Shown here in pieces: positions 48,501 to 59,159 of a stretch of DNA of 64,000 nucleotides. The translations under genes were made by a program, and so were the position numbers. This DNA comes from Syncephalis plumigaleata (Eukaryota > Zoopagomycota > Zoopagomycetes > Zoopagales > Piptocephalidaceae): assembly GCA_025201365.1 (NCBI GenBank), contig JAIXMF010000008.1:248001-312000 (forward strand), given 5' to 3'. Numbering within the stretch: position 1 is the first letter of the stretch; every line of letters starts with the position of its first letter. The notes under the pieces are model-generated. The model searched no databases and was not told where the DNA came from. It saw only the letters and a list, made by a program, of their open reading frames with translations.

Positions 48501-49670
48501 GATTGCAATTAGTACCAATAATCATACTAATGAAGACTAGGATCTGCTTGATTGACTGGAATGCACCGATGACTGATGCACAGGTCCCCCATGCCTATGA
48601 CACATTTGACCGCTTTGCACTTTTGAATCATATGCCTCTCGTACGATGCACAATGCTCTTTGATGTCATCACATATACATTTCCTTCTTTCTCTTTTTCT
48701 TCCTTGTTGCAATCTTCCCGTTTCATTGGTTGGATAAGTACCTTGCTAGATCAGCCCAGTAAATACCACCCATCTTGGAGAGGAAGTATAGGTTTGTATC
48801 ATCATCATTGCAACTATTCTCGACTATTGCTAGAATAAACAATTGGCCTTTATGTTTGATCTAATGACTTCGTACTAGTTATACATTCGCCGTATCGTTC
48901 TTGTTTCCCAGATTACAATTATTATTATGCTATCAATGTAAGCTCTCTTCAATATCGCTTACGTTTATTGGATACATTCATGATGCTATGGCAATAAGTA
49001 TAAACTAGCAATTACTCGATAATAATCATTAAGCAGGAGATATGTGTACAAGTCGCATCATCTACGGAATAGTTCAAACATTCCTGAAAATAACCATGCT
49101 CTTGCTTCACTAATAGTCCTCTAGTGATTTCATAAGAACAAATATCGAGTAAACACCATAAGTCCATTAACAGTTTCTTTCCCAATAGGTACAGAAAAAT
49201 ATGTATGATGAATGGAATAATGACTGGTTTATGTTACAGGTTGGACCAATAAATATATGTGAAGCACGATGCACCAATATACGAACAAATGGTAAAGGTA
49301 CTCTTGAGGAGTACGTATACAACATGAAACATCCATTGCAGTCATAACAAGGATTGCAAGCACATGTGACGGAATGTGTCAAATTGGTATTGGCAGGACT
49401 TGAAATAACCACTACAGTACATACCTAATCCTGAATAACTTGATGCAACGCCACATTGTCGTGACAAATGTGGCCATAGATAGCACGATGTTGAAGCATT
49501 GACAGTTCCACTCCAAACCTCTTATAATGTCGAGGACAATCTGCTGTAGATGATGGTTAAAGCGCTGCCCTTTTATTTTATTTTGTTTTACAATATCTTA
49601 TCATCATTCTTACGTTTATACAATCAATACATCACGTCACGTTTCCTCAATCATTATCTAGCTGTTAGAC
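48501..49670. other. 5' flank of the intact POP-like gene
   Basis: This is conserved with 7640-8740 of the left arm. No gene is supported; the open frame at 48470-48838 is discussed under rejected items. The sequence immediately upstream of the ATG at 49671 (from about 49560) is nearly identical in both arms and is the likely promoter and leader. Confidence 0.4.
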
Positions 49671-52050
49671 ATGCTTTGCTATCGTAATACAAGCAAGTTT
49701 GTAGTACTTGCCTACTTTGCAGTACTTATTGGATCGGCCGTACCATTACACGCACTTCCAGCATCTCAATCGGAACAAGTACCGGTGGCCAAGACGAAAC
49801 CATTCCAGCACAAGTACCATGGCGAGGTTATCGATGATCCTTACCAGTGGATAAAGGATGAAGGCCAGAACAGTACGGATGTGAAAGAGTATCTCAATGC
49901 CGAAAAGGTCTATGCTCAGCAAGTACTCGCTAAGGATCAACAGCTTAAGGATCAGATTCGTAATGAAATGGCCAAAGTAAGAGGCCAATCTCATGTAATA
50001 CTATTTCGATATATTGGAAACTATAGCTATTATTCTAAGCTGCAACCTCATACTAAATTTCCTGTCTGCTACCGAAAGAAGATAGGCGAAGCGAATGCAC
50101 CCGAGGAAGTTGTATTGGATACCAGTACACTACCTGAGGGATCCAGATATGTATTTGATGTAAAGCCAAACGGCAATCATACCATAGTTGTTTTTAAAGC
50201 ATACGATTCCATTAAGCGGATATCCAGCTTGCAGTTCAAGGATCTTGCTTCTGGAAAGTTACTTCCAGACAAGGTTGAGAGTACTATCTTCTGGTTTGAA
50301 TGGAGTGCCACCGGAAATAGCATTCTATACACAGCTTATAGTCGAGATGGTCCTCGCCTAATGCGACACACTATGGGCACTTCTGCAGATAAAGATAACA
50401 TCATTCATACCGATCAAAAAGCACAATTTATTATCATAAAGAAATCCAGCAGCAATCAATACTTTTTCATAAACGTATATCAAAAAGGTGGTAAAACACA
50501 ACACTTTTATTTGGATGCCACCAGTGATACTGCAAGTAAAATGGTGCCTATTAAAGCATTGTTATCGCCTGGATCGTATTTGGAGTTACACCATTTGAAC
50601 AAGCAGTTCTTACTTGTAGCCGAGTCTAAGAATACCAAGAAGAAGACAGCATACGTATGCGATATCGACAAGCTAAATGATAAAAGTGCCCATAAGCCAG
50701 TGCTGGAAAATGTTGACTTTGAAAATAGTCGTATGGCCATCTTCAGAAATCATATTGCAATCTTCAATTACGTTGCAGTCCCTCAGCAAGTTACCGTATA
50801 CGACTATGACAGTGAAGGAAGACTGCAGTCTAATGCAAAGTCACACAATATCGAGTTCCCAGCTAAATCATACAAAGCAGCTAATACAGGAGTAGCCGAT
50901 TATAATAGCAATACGCTCATATTTGAGTATTCGTCATTGATCACACCTCCAACAACCTATTCCTACAACATGGCAACGAAGAAGGCAACGAAGACATATA
51001 TAGATTCAATAGCCGACTATAATGAATCGGATTATGTTACCGAGTTTATCTATGCTAAAGGCAAGCCAGATAGCAAGGGAAATCAACCTGATATTCCTAT
51101 TACCATTGCCTATAAGCGCGGATTGGAGAAGAATGGTGCGAATCCCGCTTGGGTAGTAGGCGATGGTAGTAGTGCTCCTATGTTCGAAGTTGACTTTAAA
51201 GCAGAGCTTGTACCATTGCTCAATCGTGGATTTGTCTGTGTAGTTGTTCATGCCAGAAGAACAGAAGATCCAGATTTGACTGGAGATGACATAGCCACGG
51301 TGCACAATAATAATCAAGCTTTTATTGATGATTTCATGGCTGCCACTGATATGTTGGTATCGGAGAAATATACCAGCCGTAATCTAATGGTAGTTGAAAG
51401 TATCAGTGGCGGTACTACAGTTGTTGGTGCTGCACTCAATAGACAACCCGATATTGCCAAGGTGGCCATTATCGACAGTAAGTATAAGGATCGTACATTG
51501 AATATTGATGAATGCTAATTTGATGTTATAGTACCACTTTTGAATGTCTTGGACGTAGCAATGGACAAGAAAAATGCTGACAATCGCGTGTATATTGCTC
51601 AATGGGGTAAACCAGCCGAATCAATGGATGATTATAAGACTATTCGATCATATTCACCATACGAGAACATCAAGCCTAATGTCGCATATCCCAACATACT
51701 TGTGATTAGTTATTCTGATGAAATGGATTCACTATACTGGGGTAAGTATGATCAATCCATTTATCGATTAATTTGTACTGACTAATGCCATTTGCAATAG
51801 ATACTGCTAAATGGGTGGCCAAACTACGTGCTGCTACTGCTCAAAGTACAAAGAGCAGCACTAATCCACGTACAATTGTTATGCTGGAGCACGATGAGAA
51901 GGAACAGGGTAAGCAATTGCAACGTAGCATATGTATACTGTATATTAACAAGCCATTCTAGGCGATTTATTCCTTGATCAGATTTCTACTAAATTATCAT
52001 ACGCCATTAGCAAGCTAGGAAAGGCAGTCAAACCGTTGAATTCTGCTTAA
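49671..52050 (+). CDS. Secreted prolyl-oligopeptidase-like protein, degenerate active site
   Basis: Four exons (49671-51477, 51532-51741, 51801-51908, 51962-52050) give 737 residues, the normal S9A length. A signal peptide (about residues 1-29) is followed by the POP start (YHGEVIDDPYQWIKDEGQNS), a beta-propeller region and an alpha/beta-hydrolase end. In active POPs the nucleophile motif is GGSNGG; here the aligned stretch, residues 576-581, is ESISGG, so the Ser is missing or shifted by one. The upstream RGGGEYG-type segment reads ARRTEDPDL, and the Asp loop reads SYSDEMDS in place of ADHDDRV. A His remains in LEHDEKE. I infer a secreted, probably inactive or much altered POP. It has an AATAAA at 52078-52083. 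The adjacent micro-exon gene is on the same strand 1.7 kb downstream. Confidence 0.85.
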
Positions 52051-52119
52051 TACATGGATTATTTATTGAGCAATAGGAATAAAGCTTACTTTTGATATTC
52101 TTACATTGTTGAACATGCA

Positions 52120-52450
52120 TACATTAGAATGACAATGTCAAAAGTATGCCATTTGATTTACATGTAGTCAGCGTGTATGTGTGTGAGGGAACGATACTTG
52201 AGGAATGATCATATTAATAGGATGAATGTCGTATCGCATTATAGATACCATCGAGTATGTTCATGTCCATATGATTGTGGGATCATTCGATGACATGTCG
52301 TGATGCATTGCAATCAGTATCGATCACGTCAAATTGACAATGGAACGAGCAATGATAAATTACGTACGAATGAACATGTCATGTAGATGTCATGATAATG
52401 AATGACATTTGTATGGATGTGACAATCAAGTCAGAATAATAATTACATGC
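52120..52450 (+). repeat. Short dispersed repeat, copy 4
   Basis: This is a full-length member lying just after the POP polyadenylation region. It is almost identical to copy 5 (59160-59465), including the order GTGTGTGAGGGAA, TCGTATCGCATTATAGATAC, CATATGATTGTGGGATCATT and the final AATGACATTTGTATG. Confidence 0.8.
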
Positions 52451-52479
52451 ACGCTCCATTATTGAAAGCTATCGTGTAT

Positions 52480-53600
52480 TGTTCGTAATTCGCAGTATTT
52501 CTATGCTACATGAGCACAATATCGGCTACTCATCCTAATTTGCCATCACTGTCCAACTAGGCAGGGATGCTTCCTATTCTTACCTAGCCACTTCTTAATC
52601 GACTTCATCAAGCAGCCGACTATCCTCACCACACATACATGTAATACGCATAACAATCTGAGCATAGCATAATGTCTAGTGTTAATGAAATGCGAGACTA
52701 AGGAGTTAAAACAAGTGAAGATTGAGATAAGTACTTTTATTGACCGGGAAGAATGATGTCGAACAAATAGGTGGATGTAAACGAGCTACATCAGTTCCCA
52801 GACTAATGATAGTTGCATTCGATAATTCCAAGCAAGTAAACACTCCCTCCTTCGACAAATGCTCATATTCCCCAGCTTGCTTACATTGAACTGACCAATC
52901 CGACTACTTTGAAAGCAAAGGACATCATGAAGCACTCGTACATTGTTGTATGCTTGCATTTGTGTCATGTATCGCAGCTGCCGGTTACTTCATTCCTCGT
53001 TAGATGGTTGGCTATTCTATTCATTTAGCCAGGTTTCTATTCGAAAATGAAATGACTGCAATACGCTCTGTTGAACTGGTATGTTTTACTCGAACTGAGG
53101 TTGGCTGCTTAACCCTTGACCAGCAAATGGTCATCCAGTTCTCTCATATGTGGTTGGCAAAGTATATCGACTTTTGTTAATGGTGCTGGGACCTTCTGGT
53201 TTTCTTCTTACAAAAACCGGTTTATCCGAATACCAGTCCTGCTACCTTTGGACAATGACGACCTCTATCACACCACCACCAAAATAATCCCAATGCAAAT
53301 GTTTCTCTCTAAAGATAACAGGTAAAAGAGAAATGAGAGTGACGAGTATGGAGGAAATAGTGAATAACAACATAGGGTTGGGTTACAAAGTCCCCTGAAA
53401 AGAATCCCAGGTGAAGGAAAGAAGGAGAGAAGACCTCTTAGAGCTAAAACAATGTAGTGAAATGTGTAATACAGCGTTACATTATCATTTCATGCCGTTA
53501 CAACATGTCGGCATGTGGAGTAGGTGTTTAGGGGAATTACTCGCGTGTATAATGAATGACACCACGATAGCCATCATCATGCTTTCCACCTAGATATTTA
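52480..53600. other. Upstream region of the right micro-exon gene
   Basis: Homologous to 14350-15500 of the left arm. Open frames (52786-52968, 53116-53325, 53411-53593) are not preserved in the other copy. No gene is called; regulatory sites shared by both copies are likely but were not resolved. Confidence 0.35.
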
Positions 53601-53613
53601 GCACCATCTCGGC

Positions 53614-53620
53614 TATAAAT
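53614..53620 (+). promoter_or_regulatory. TATA box (TATAAAT) of the right micro-exon gene
   Basis: TATAAAT lies 136 bases before the ATG at 53756, followed by TTTTGACACACAC and a CTACT-rich pyrimidine tract (53668-53708). The left gene has the same elements at the same spacing. Confidence 0.65.
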
Positions 53621-53755
53621 TGAGCACTTTTGACACACACGACTTGCCATCCTCATATTCACTCTTCTACTCTACTCTACTCTCTTCTACTCTCTCTCTC
53701 TACTCTCGTTCTAGTCAGCTGAGCTATCTATCCATTCCATTAGGCCAACATCAAC

Positions 53756-56700
53756 ATGAAGTTCTCTGCCATTATCGCTATTGTCGTCGCCGTTGTCGCT
53801 CTCACCAGTCTGGTCGCCGTTGAAGCTAGTCCCGTCCTGGATCGTCGTGGTATGTCTGGCCGTGACCCTATCAATTGATGTACTAATCGTAGCCTATTGT
53901 TTCATTGTCTACCGATGATTGCCGATAGGTCGTAAGTTCATGTATATTAATTATTGTTTTGATATGCTAATCACGCTATAATGTTTATCCTTCTATAAAT
54001 TTGTTAATGATAGTCGGTAAGCTATTCTATTGGCCGTAATGAGTACTATACTAATAATAATAAATCAAAATGCTATGTGCCTACTATGTCAAGCGAAAGT
54101 AAGTTATTATTTTAATCGTAATGAACGGATTACTAATGACAATCTGTCGCGCAATCCATATACTTGTTTATTACAGTGCGTAGGTTAACATTTTGATCGT
54201 AATGAATGAATGTACTAATTCTACCATGGCATATGATCCATATATGCTTGTGTATGATAGAACGTAAGTCATTATTCTGACCGTAATGAATGGGATACTG
54301 ACTATAGTATGTCCTATGATTCGCATACATCCCCGTATACCAGCCTGTAAGTTACCTTTCTTACCGTAATGAATGGGGTACTAACTACAGTATGGCATAT
54401 GATCCATATACGTTCGTGTATGATAGATCGTAAGTTAACATTCTTACTGTAATGAATGAGGTACTAATACCAATGTGGCTCATTATCCATATCTGCTCCT
54501 GTATGCTAGAACGTAAGTTACCATTCTAGTGTCAATAAATGATGTACTGATTATGATACGGCACATGATTAATATATGCCTGTGTATGATAGGGAGTAAG
54601 CTAACATTCTGACTGCAACGTATGAGATACTGACTATAATATGTCATATAATTCGCATACGTCTGTGTATACCAGAGTGTAAGTTATCATTTTGACCGTA
54701 ATGAATGGATACTAACTATGATATCGCACATGATCCACATACGTTCATGTATGATAGATGGTAAGTCATCATTATTACTGTAATGAATGAAGTACTAATA
54801 CCAATATGGCTTATTATCCATGTCTGCTCCTGTATGATAGGACGTAAGTTACCATTCTGGTGGCAATAAATGACGTACTGATTATGATACGACACATGAT
54901 TCACCTATGCTCCTGTATGGTAGTATGTAAGTTATCATTCTTATTGCAATTTATTAATATTTTAATTACAGCATGGCAACTAATTTATATATGTTCATGT
55001 ATGATAGGTTGTAAGTTATCATTCTGATTGTAATCTATGAGTGTACTAATCACACTATGACATACGATTAACATATGATTGTGCATGCTAGTATGTAAGT
55101 TACTATTCAGACCGCAATGAATGAATGAAGTACTAATCACGTTATGACACACGACCCATACATATGTCTGTGTATGCTAGTGGGTAAGTTACTATTCCAG
55201 TTATAACTGTGGTATACTAATTATAATCTGGCACATGATCCTGTATATCCCTGCATTATAGAAAGTAAGTTATCATTATAGCTGCAATATATGAGATACT
55301 GATTATAACATGGCATACGATTCACACATGTCTGTTTATAACAGCCTGTAAGTCATCATTCTGACCGTAATGAATGGATGTACTAATCACGCTATGGCAC
55401 ACGATCCATATATGTTTCTGTATGATAGATCGTAAGTTAATATCCTTACTGTAATGAATGAGGTACTAATCACGCTATGGCACACGATCCATATATGTTC
55501 GTGTATGATAGGTCGTAAGTTACCATTCTTACTGTAATGAATGAGGTACTAATTATAGTATGGCATATGATCTATCTATGTTCCTGTATATCAGCCTGTA
55601 AGTTACCATTCCGAATACACTGAATGTTGTACTAACTACATTATGGCGCACGATTCATATACGTTCTTGTATGATAGGGCGTAAGTTACCATTCTGACTG
55701 CAATGTATATATGTATTAACAATGCTGTGGCACACGATCCACATATGTTCCTGTATGATAGTATGTAAGTTATCATTTTGACCGTAATGAATGCTGTATT
55801 AATCACAGCATGGCACACGATCCACATATTTTCTTGTATGATAGTGGGTAAGTTATCATTTCTGATCGTAATCTATGAATGTACTAATCACAGCATGGCA
55901 CACGATCCACGTATGTTCTTGTACGATAGGGCGTAAGTTAACACTGCTATTGTTGTAATGCGTGAAATATTAACTATAATATGACGCTCGATCCACGTAT
56001 GCTTGCGAATAACAGCCCGTAAGTTGATATTATTATTGTAATACACGCTGTACTAATCACATATGTTTGTGTATAATAGATCGTAAGTCGTTATTCTAAC
56101 TGTAATGAATGAACGTACTAATTGTAACGTGGTACATGATTTCTTGTATGATAGAATGTAAGTTGTCATTCTGACTGTAATGAATGAGGTACTAACCACA
56201 ATGTGGCGCATGGTTCACATACGTTTCCGTATACCAGCCTGTAGGTTATCATTCTGATGGCAATGAATGGACGTACTAATTATAATGTGGCACACGATTA
56301 ACATATGTTTGTGCATAAACAGGGAGTAAGTTAATATTCCGGATGTGACATACGCCATACTAATCACGCTATGATACACGATCCACATATATTTGTATAC
56401 GATAGCTTGTAAGTTATCATTCTATCCCAATGTACGAGGTACTAATAATCACGCTATGGCACACAATCCATACATATATCCCGGTATGACAGTGTGTAAG
56501 TAACCATTCCAGCTATAAACTATGGTATACTAATTATGATGTGATACGTAATCCACGTATATCTGCCCATAACAGTGTGTAGGTGGCCATTATGATCGTA
56601 ATGAATGGATGTACTAACTATGATATCGTACATGGTCCACATACGTTCCCGTATGATAGTATGTAAGTCAATATTTCCGACCGTCATAAATAAGATACTA

Positions 56701-57879
56701 ATACCAATATGGCTCATTATTCATATCTGCTCTTGTTCGATAGCGGGTAAATCGCCATTACAATTGTAACCTATGGATAAGTACTAATCACGATATATCA
56801 CATAAACCATGTGTGCTTATGTACGATAGACTGTAAGTCATCATTCTGACCATAATGAATGGATGTACTAATTACACTATGACATTTGGTCTATGCATTC
56901 TTATGTATAACAGCCTGTAAGTTATCATTCTGACCGTAATGAACGAGTAACTAATCACGCTATGACGCATAATCTGCACATATTCTTGTATGCTAGAGCG
57001 TAAGTTACCATTTTCACCGTAGTGAATGAGTACTGATTACAATATGGCACACGATCCATATCTGCTCCTGTATGATAGATGGTACGTAACCATTCTGGAT
57101 ATAATGAATTGATATACTAACTATGATATGGCACACAATTAACACATGTCTGTGTATGATAGGAAGTAAGTTATCATTTTAACTGCAATGGATGAATGGG
57201 ATACTAACTACGTTACCGCACATGATTTCCTGTATGATAGAAAGTAAGTTACCATGTTGACATTAACCTATGAGATATTAATTGTAACGTGGCACATGAT
57301 CCTGTATGTTCCTGTATGTTAGGAGGTAGATTACCATTCCAATCGCAATGAGCGGATGTACTAACCACAGTATCGGCACATGTTCAACATCTGTTCCTGT
57401 ATAATAGGAAGTAAGTCAATATTACCGATCATAATAGACGATGCACTAATGATAATATGTTACATGATTTCCATACATTTATGGATAACAGTGCGTAAGT
57501 ACTGTTCCCGATGATAACGTATAGGCATATTGATATTAATACGGCACACGATCCACGTTTGTTTGTGTATGCTAGGCCGTAAGTTAACACTGCTATTGTT
57601 GTAATGCGTGAAATATTAACTATAATATGACGCTCGATCCACGTATGCTTGCGAATAACAGCCCGTAAGTTGATATTATTATTGTAATACACGCTGTACT
57701 AATCACATATGTTCCTGTATGATAGGAAGTAAGTAATCATTCTAACTGCAATGAATGAATGTACTAATCACAGCATGGCACATGATTTTCTGCATTATAG
57801 AAGGTAAGTTATCATTCTGACCGTAATGAACGAGGTACTAACCACAATATAATCTATATTAATTGAATGCTAGAGTTAA
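53756..57879 (+). CDS. Single-codon micro-exon gene encoding a secreted Cys-containing peptide (right copy)
   Basis: Exon 1 (53756-53849, 94 nt) encodes a signal peptide (MKFSAIIAIVV start), the pro-segment EASPVLD and a dibasic RR. Exons 2-49 follow at a spacing of about 83 bp: 47 of them are 3 nt and exon 4 is 5 nt. All lie between TAG/CAG acceptors and GTAAGT-type donors, and introns carry a central TACTAAY. The exon 4 length brings the frame to phase 0, so exons 5-49 are one codon each with no stop among them. Exon 50 starts at 57874 and gives AGT then TAA (57877-57879). The product has 81 residues: 31 to RR, then 50, rich in Pro, Gly, Tyr and Trp, with four Cys (exons 5, 33, 34, 45). This suggests a secreted disulfide-bonded peptide released by a Kex2-like protease; function is unknown. 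A final intron (57883-57936) follows. Confidence 0.87.
53929..55847 (+). other. Micro-exon map, right gene, exons 2 to 25
   Basis: First base and sequence of each exon. 2: 53929 GTC; 3: 54014 TCG; 4: 54094 CGAAA; 5: 54177 TGC; 6: 54261 AAC; 7: 54344 CCT; 8: 54427 ATC; 9: 54510 AAC; 10: 54593 GGA; 11: 54676 AGT; 12: 54758 ATG; 13: 54841 GAC; 14: 54924 TAT; 15: 55008 GTT; 16: 55092 TAT; 17: 55181 TGG; 18: 55262 AAA; 19: 55345 CCT; 20: 55429 ATC; 21: 55512 GTC; 22: 55595 CCT; 23: 55678 GGC; 24: 55762 TAT; 25: 55845 TGG. The G left over from exon 1 plus exons 2-4 read Gly, Leu, Ala, Lys; each later triplet is one residue. Donors are GTAAGT or GTAAGC except exon 5 (GTAGGT). Confidence 0.83.
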
Positions 57880-57882
57880 GCG
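55930..57882 (+). other. Micro-exon map, right gene, exons 26 to 50
   Basis: First base and sequence. 26: 55930 GGC; 27: 56016 CCC; 28: 56080 ATC; 29: 56155 AAT; 30: 56238 CCT; 31: 56323 GGA; 32: 56406 CTT; 33: 56493 TGT; 34: 56576 TGT; 35: 56660 TAT; 36: 56744 CGG; 37: 56830 ACT; 38: 56914 CCT; 39: 56997 AGC; 40: 57079 ATG; 41: 57163 GAA; 42: 57241 AAA; 43: 57323 GAG; 44: 57408 GAA; 45: 57492 TGC; 46: 57576 GCC; 47: 57662 CCC; 48: 57726 GAA; 49: 57801 AAG; 50: 57874-57882 (stop inside). Exon 36 has donor GTAAAT, exon 40 GTACGT and exon 43 GTAGAT, the weakest donors of the array. Segments 26-28 and 46-48 share near-identical introns. Confidence 0.82.
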
Positions 57883-58134
57883 GTAAGTAATAATCCAACA
57901 AATAATCATACCCATACTAATCCATTATGATTACAGAACTAGACAAGGGCATCGTCAAGTAGATATTATAGGTATTCAAGTCAAGAATGGATTGATGCAA
58001 GACCCTTTAGTGTCCATGTCATTCAAGTCATTATTCCTTGGTACAACAACAACAAGTATATCTACAAGTCCCTTCCGTCTATTCATCCATGGTCCTATTA
58101 CATAAATATCCACTAATGGCTGGTTCATTGATTG

Positions 58135-58140
58135 AATAAA
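58135..58140 (+). terminator. Polyadenylation signal AATAAA of the right micro-exon gene
   Basis: AATAAA in the context GATTGAATAAATATG, about 255 bases past the predicted stop. The same context occurs on the minus strand at 9976-9981 in the left arm. Confidence 0.6.
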
Positions 58141-58849
58141 TATGTAATGCTATAAGGCATTCTTCTACTCTATTCATCATTCGATTCTTTCTTCTACTCC
58201 AGCTATGCTTATTACTTATCGTGTGCCATGAATGAGCATTGTATATCGAGTGAGGTCGTCGAATATTGATTACACGAGTGCTATTTCATCACATATGTCA
58301 GTATCCTTAGAACTATGCTTCCTACATATTGTCATTACACTTGGATTACAACATGTCATAACTATGTCTAGTGTTGCTGTAATGCTAGGAACAAAGACAG
58401 CGTCTACGTTTCTATACTTTAATGCTTAAACGATACAACAGCATGGAATCGAGTGATGACAACAGCGAGCAATGGGATTGGTGAGAACACGATTCGATAC
58501 ACATACAAGTGATTATGGAGGACGTAGTCAAATGTGAAATAGGGAAGAGAGAGAAAGAGAGAGGTAATTGCAACGGATACGTATTCTTCAATAGCACATC
58601 GTGGTACCATTAACAATTGGATCTAGACATTCTGCTGCACGTCGCATGCATCTACCACATTGGTGTACACTAGTGTTTGAATGATTGTGTAGACAACACT
58701 AATCAGCATTATTGATAGCAGTTTATTCATTATGCACAAGTACATGTATACACTAGTATCAACATCAATCCTCAATCATTATTGTATTGACTGATAATAT
58801 ACGAGGATTGGACAAGTATGGATGGTCAATTGGTCTATTGATTAATTCG
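58141..58849. other. Region downstream of the right micro-exon gene
   Basis: Counterpart of 9331-9975. It contains the 65-codon frame 58232-58429 and AG-rich tracts near 58540. No gene is supported. Confidence 0.4.
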
Positions 58850-59095
58850 TACAAACTAATGCCATTTATGCTAGATGGTGCTCAAAGTGCAAAGAGCAGC
58901 ATTGATCCACGTACAATTGTTATGCTGGAATGAGATGATAAGGAACAGGGTAAGCAATTGCAACGTAGCATATGTATACTGTATATTAACAAACAATTCT
59001 AGATGATTCATACCTTGATCAAAATGCCGCTAATTAGCACACGCCATTGGCAAGCTAGGAAAGACAGTCAAGCCGTTGAATTCTGCTTAATACAT
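58850..59095 (+). pseudogene. 3' fragment of the POP-like gene, right arm
   Basis: The end of the POP third exon, its last intron and the last exon are repeated here, ending with the same KPLNSA-stop and an AATAAAGCTT signal. Relative to the intact gene it has an early in-frame TGA after the TTGTTATGCTGGAA stretch and lacks all upstream exons, so it is a remnant. It pairs with 8950-9330 in the left arm. Confidence 0.75.
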
Positions 59096-59159
59096 GGATT
59101 ATTGATTGATCAATAGGAATAAAGCTTACTTTTGCTATTCTATTCTTACATTGTTGAAC

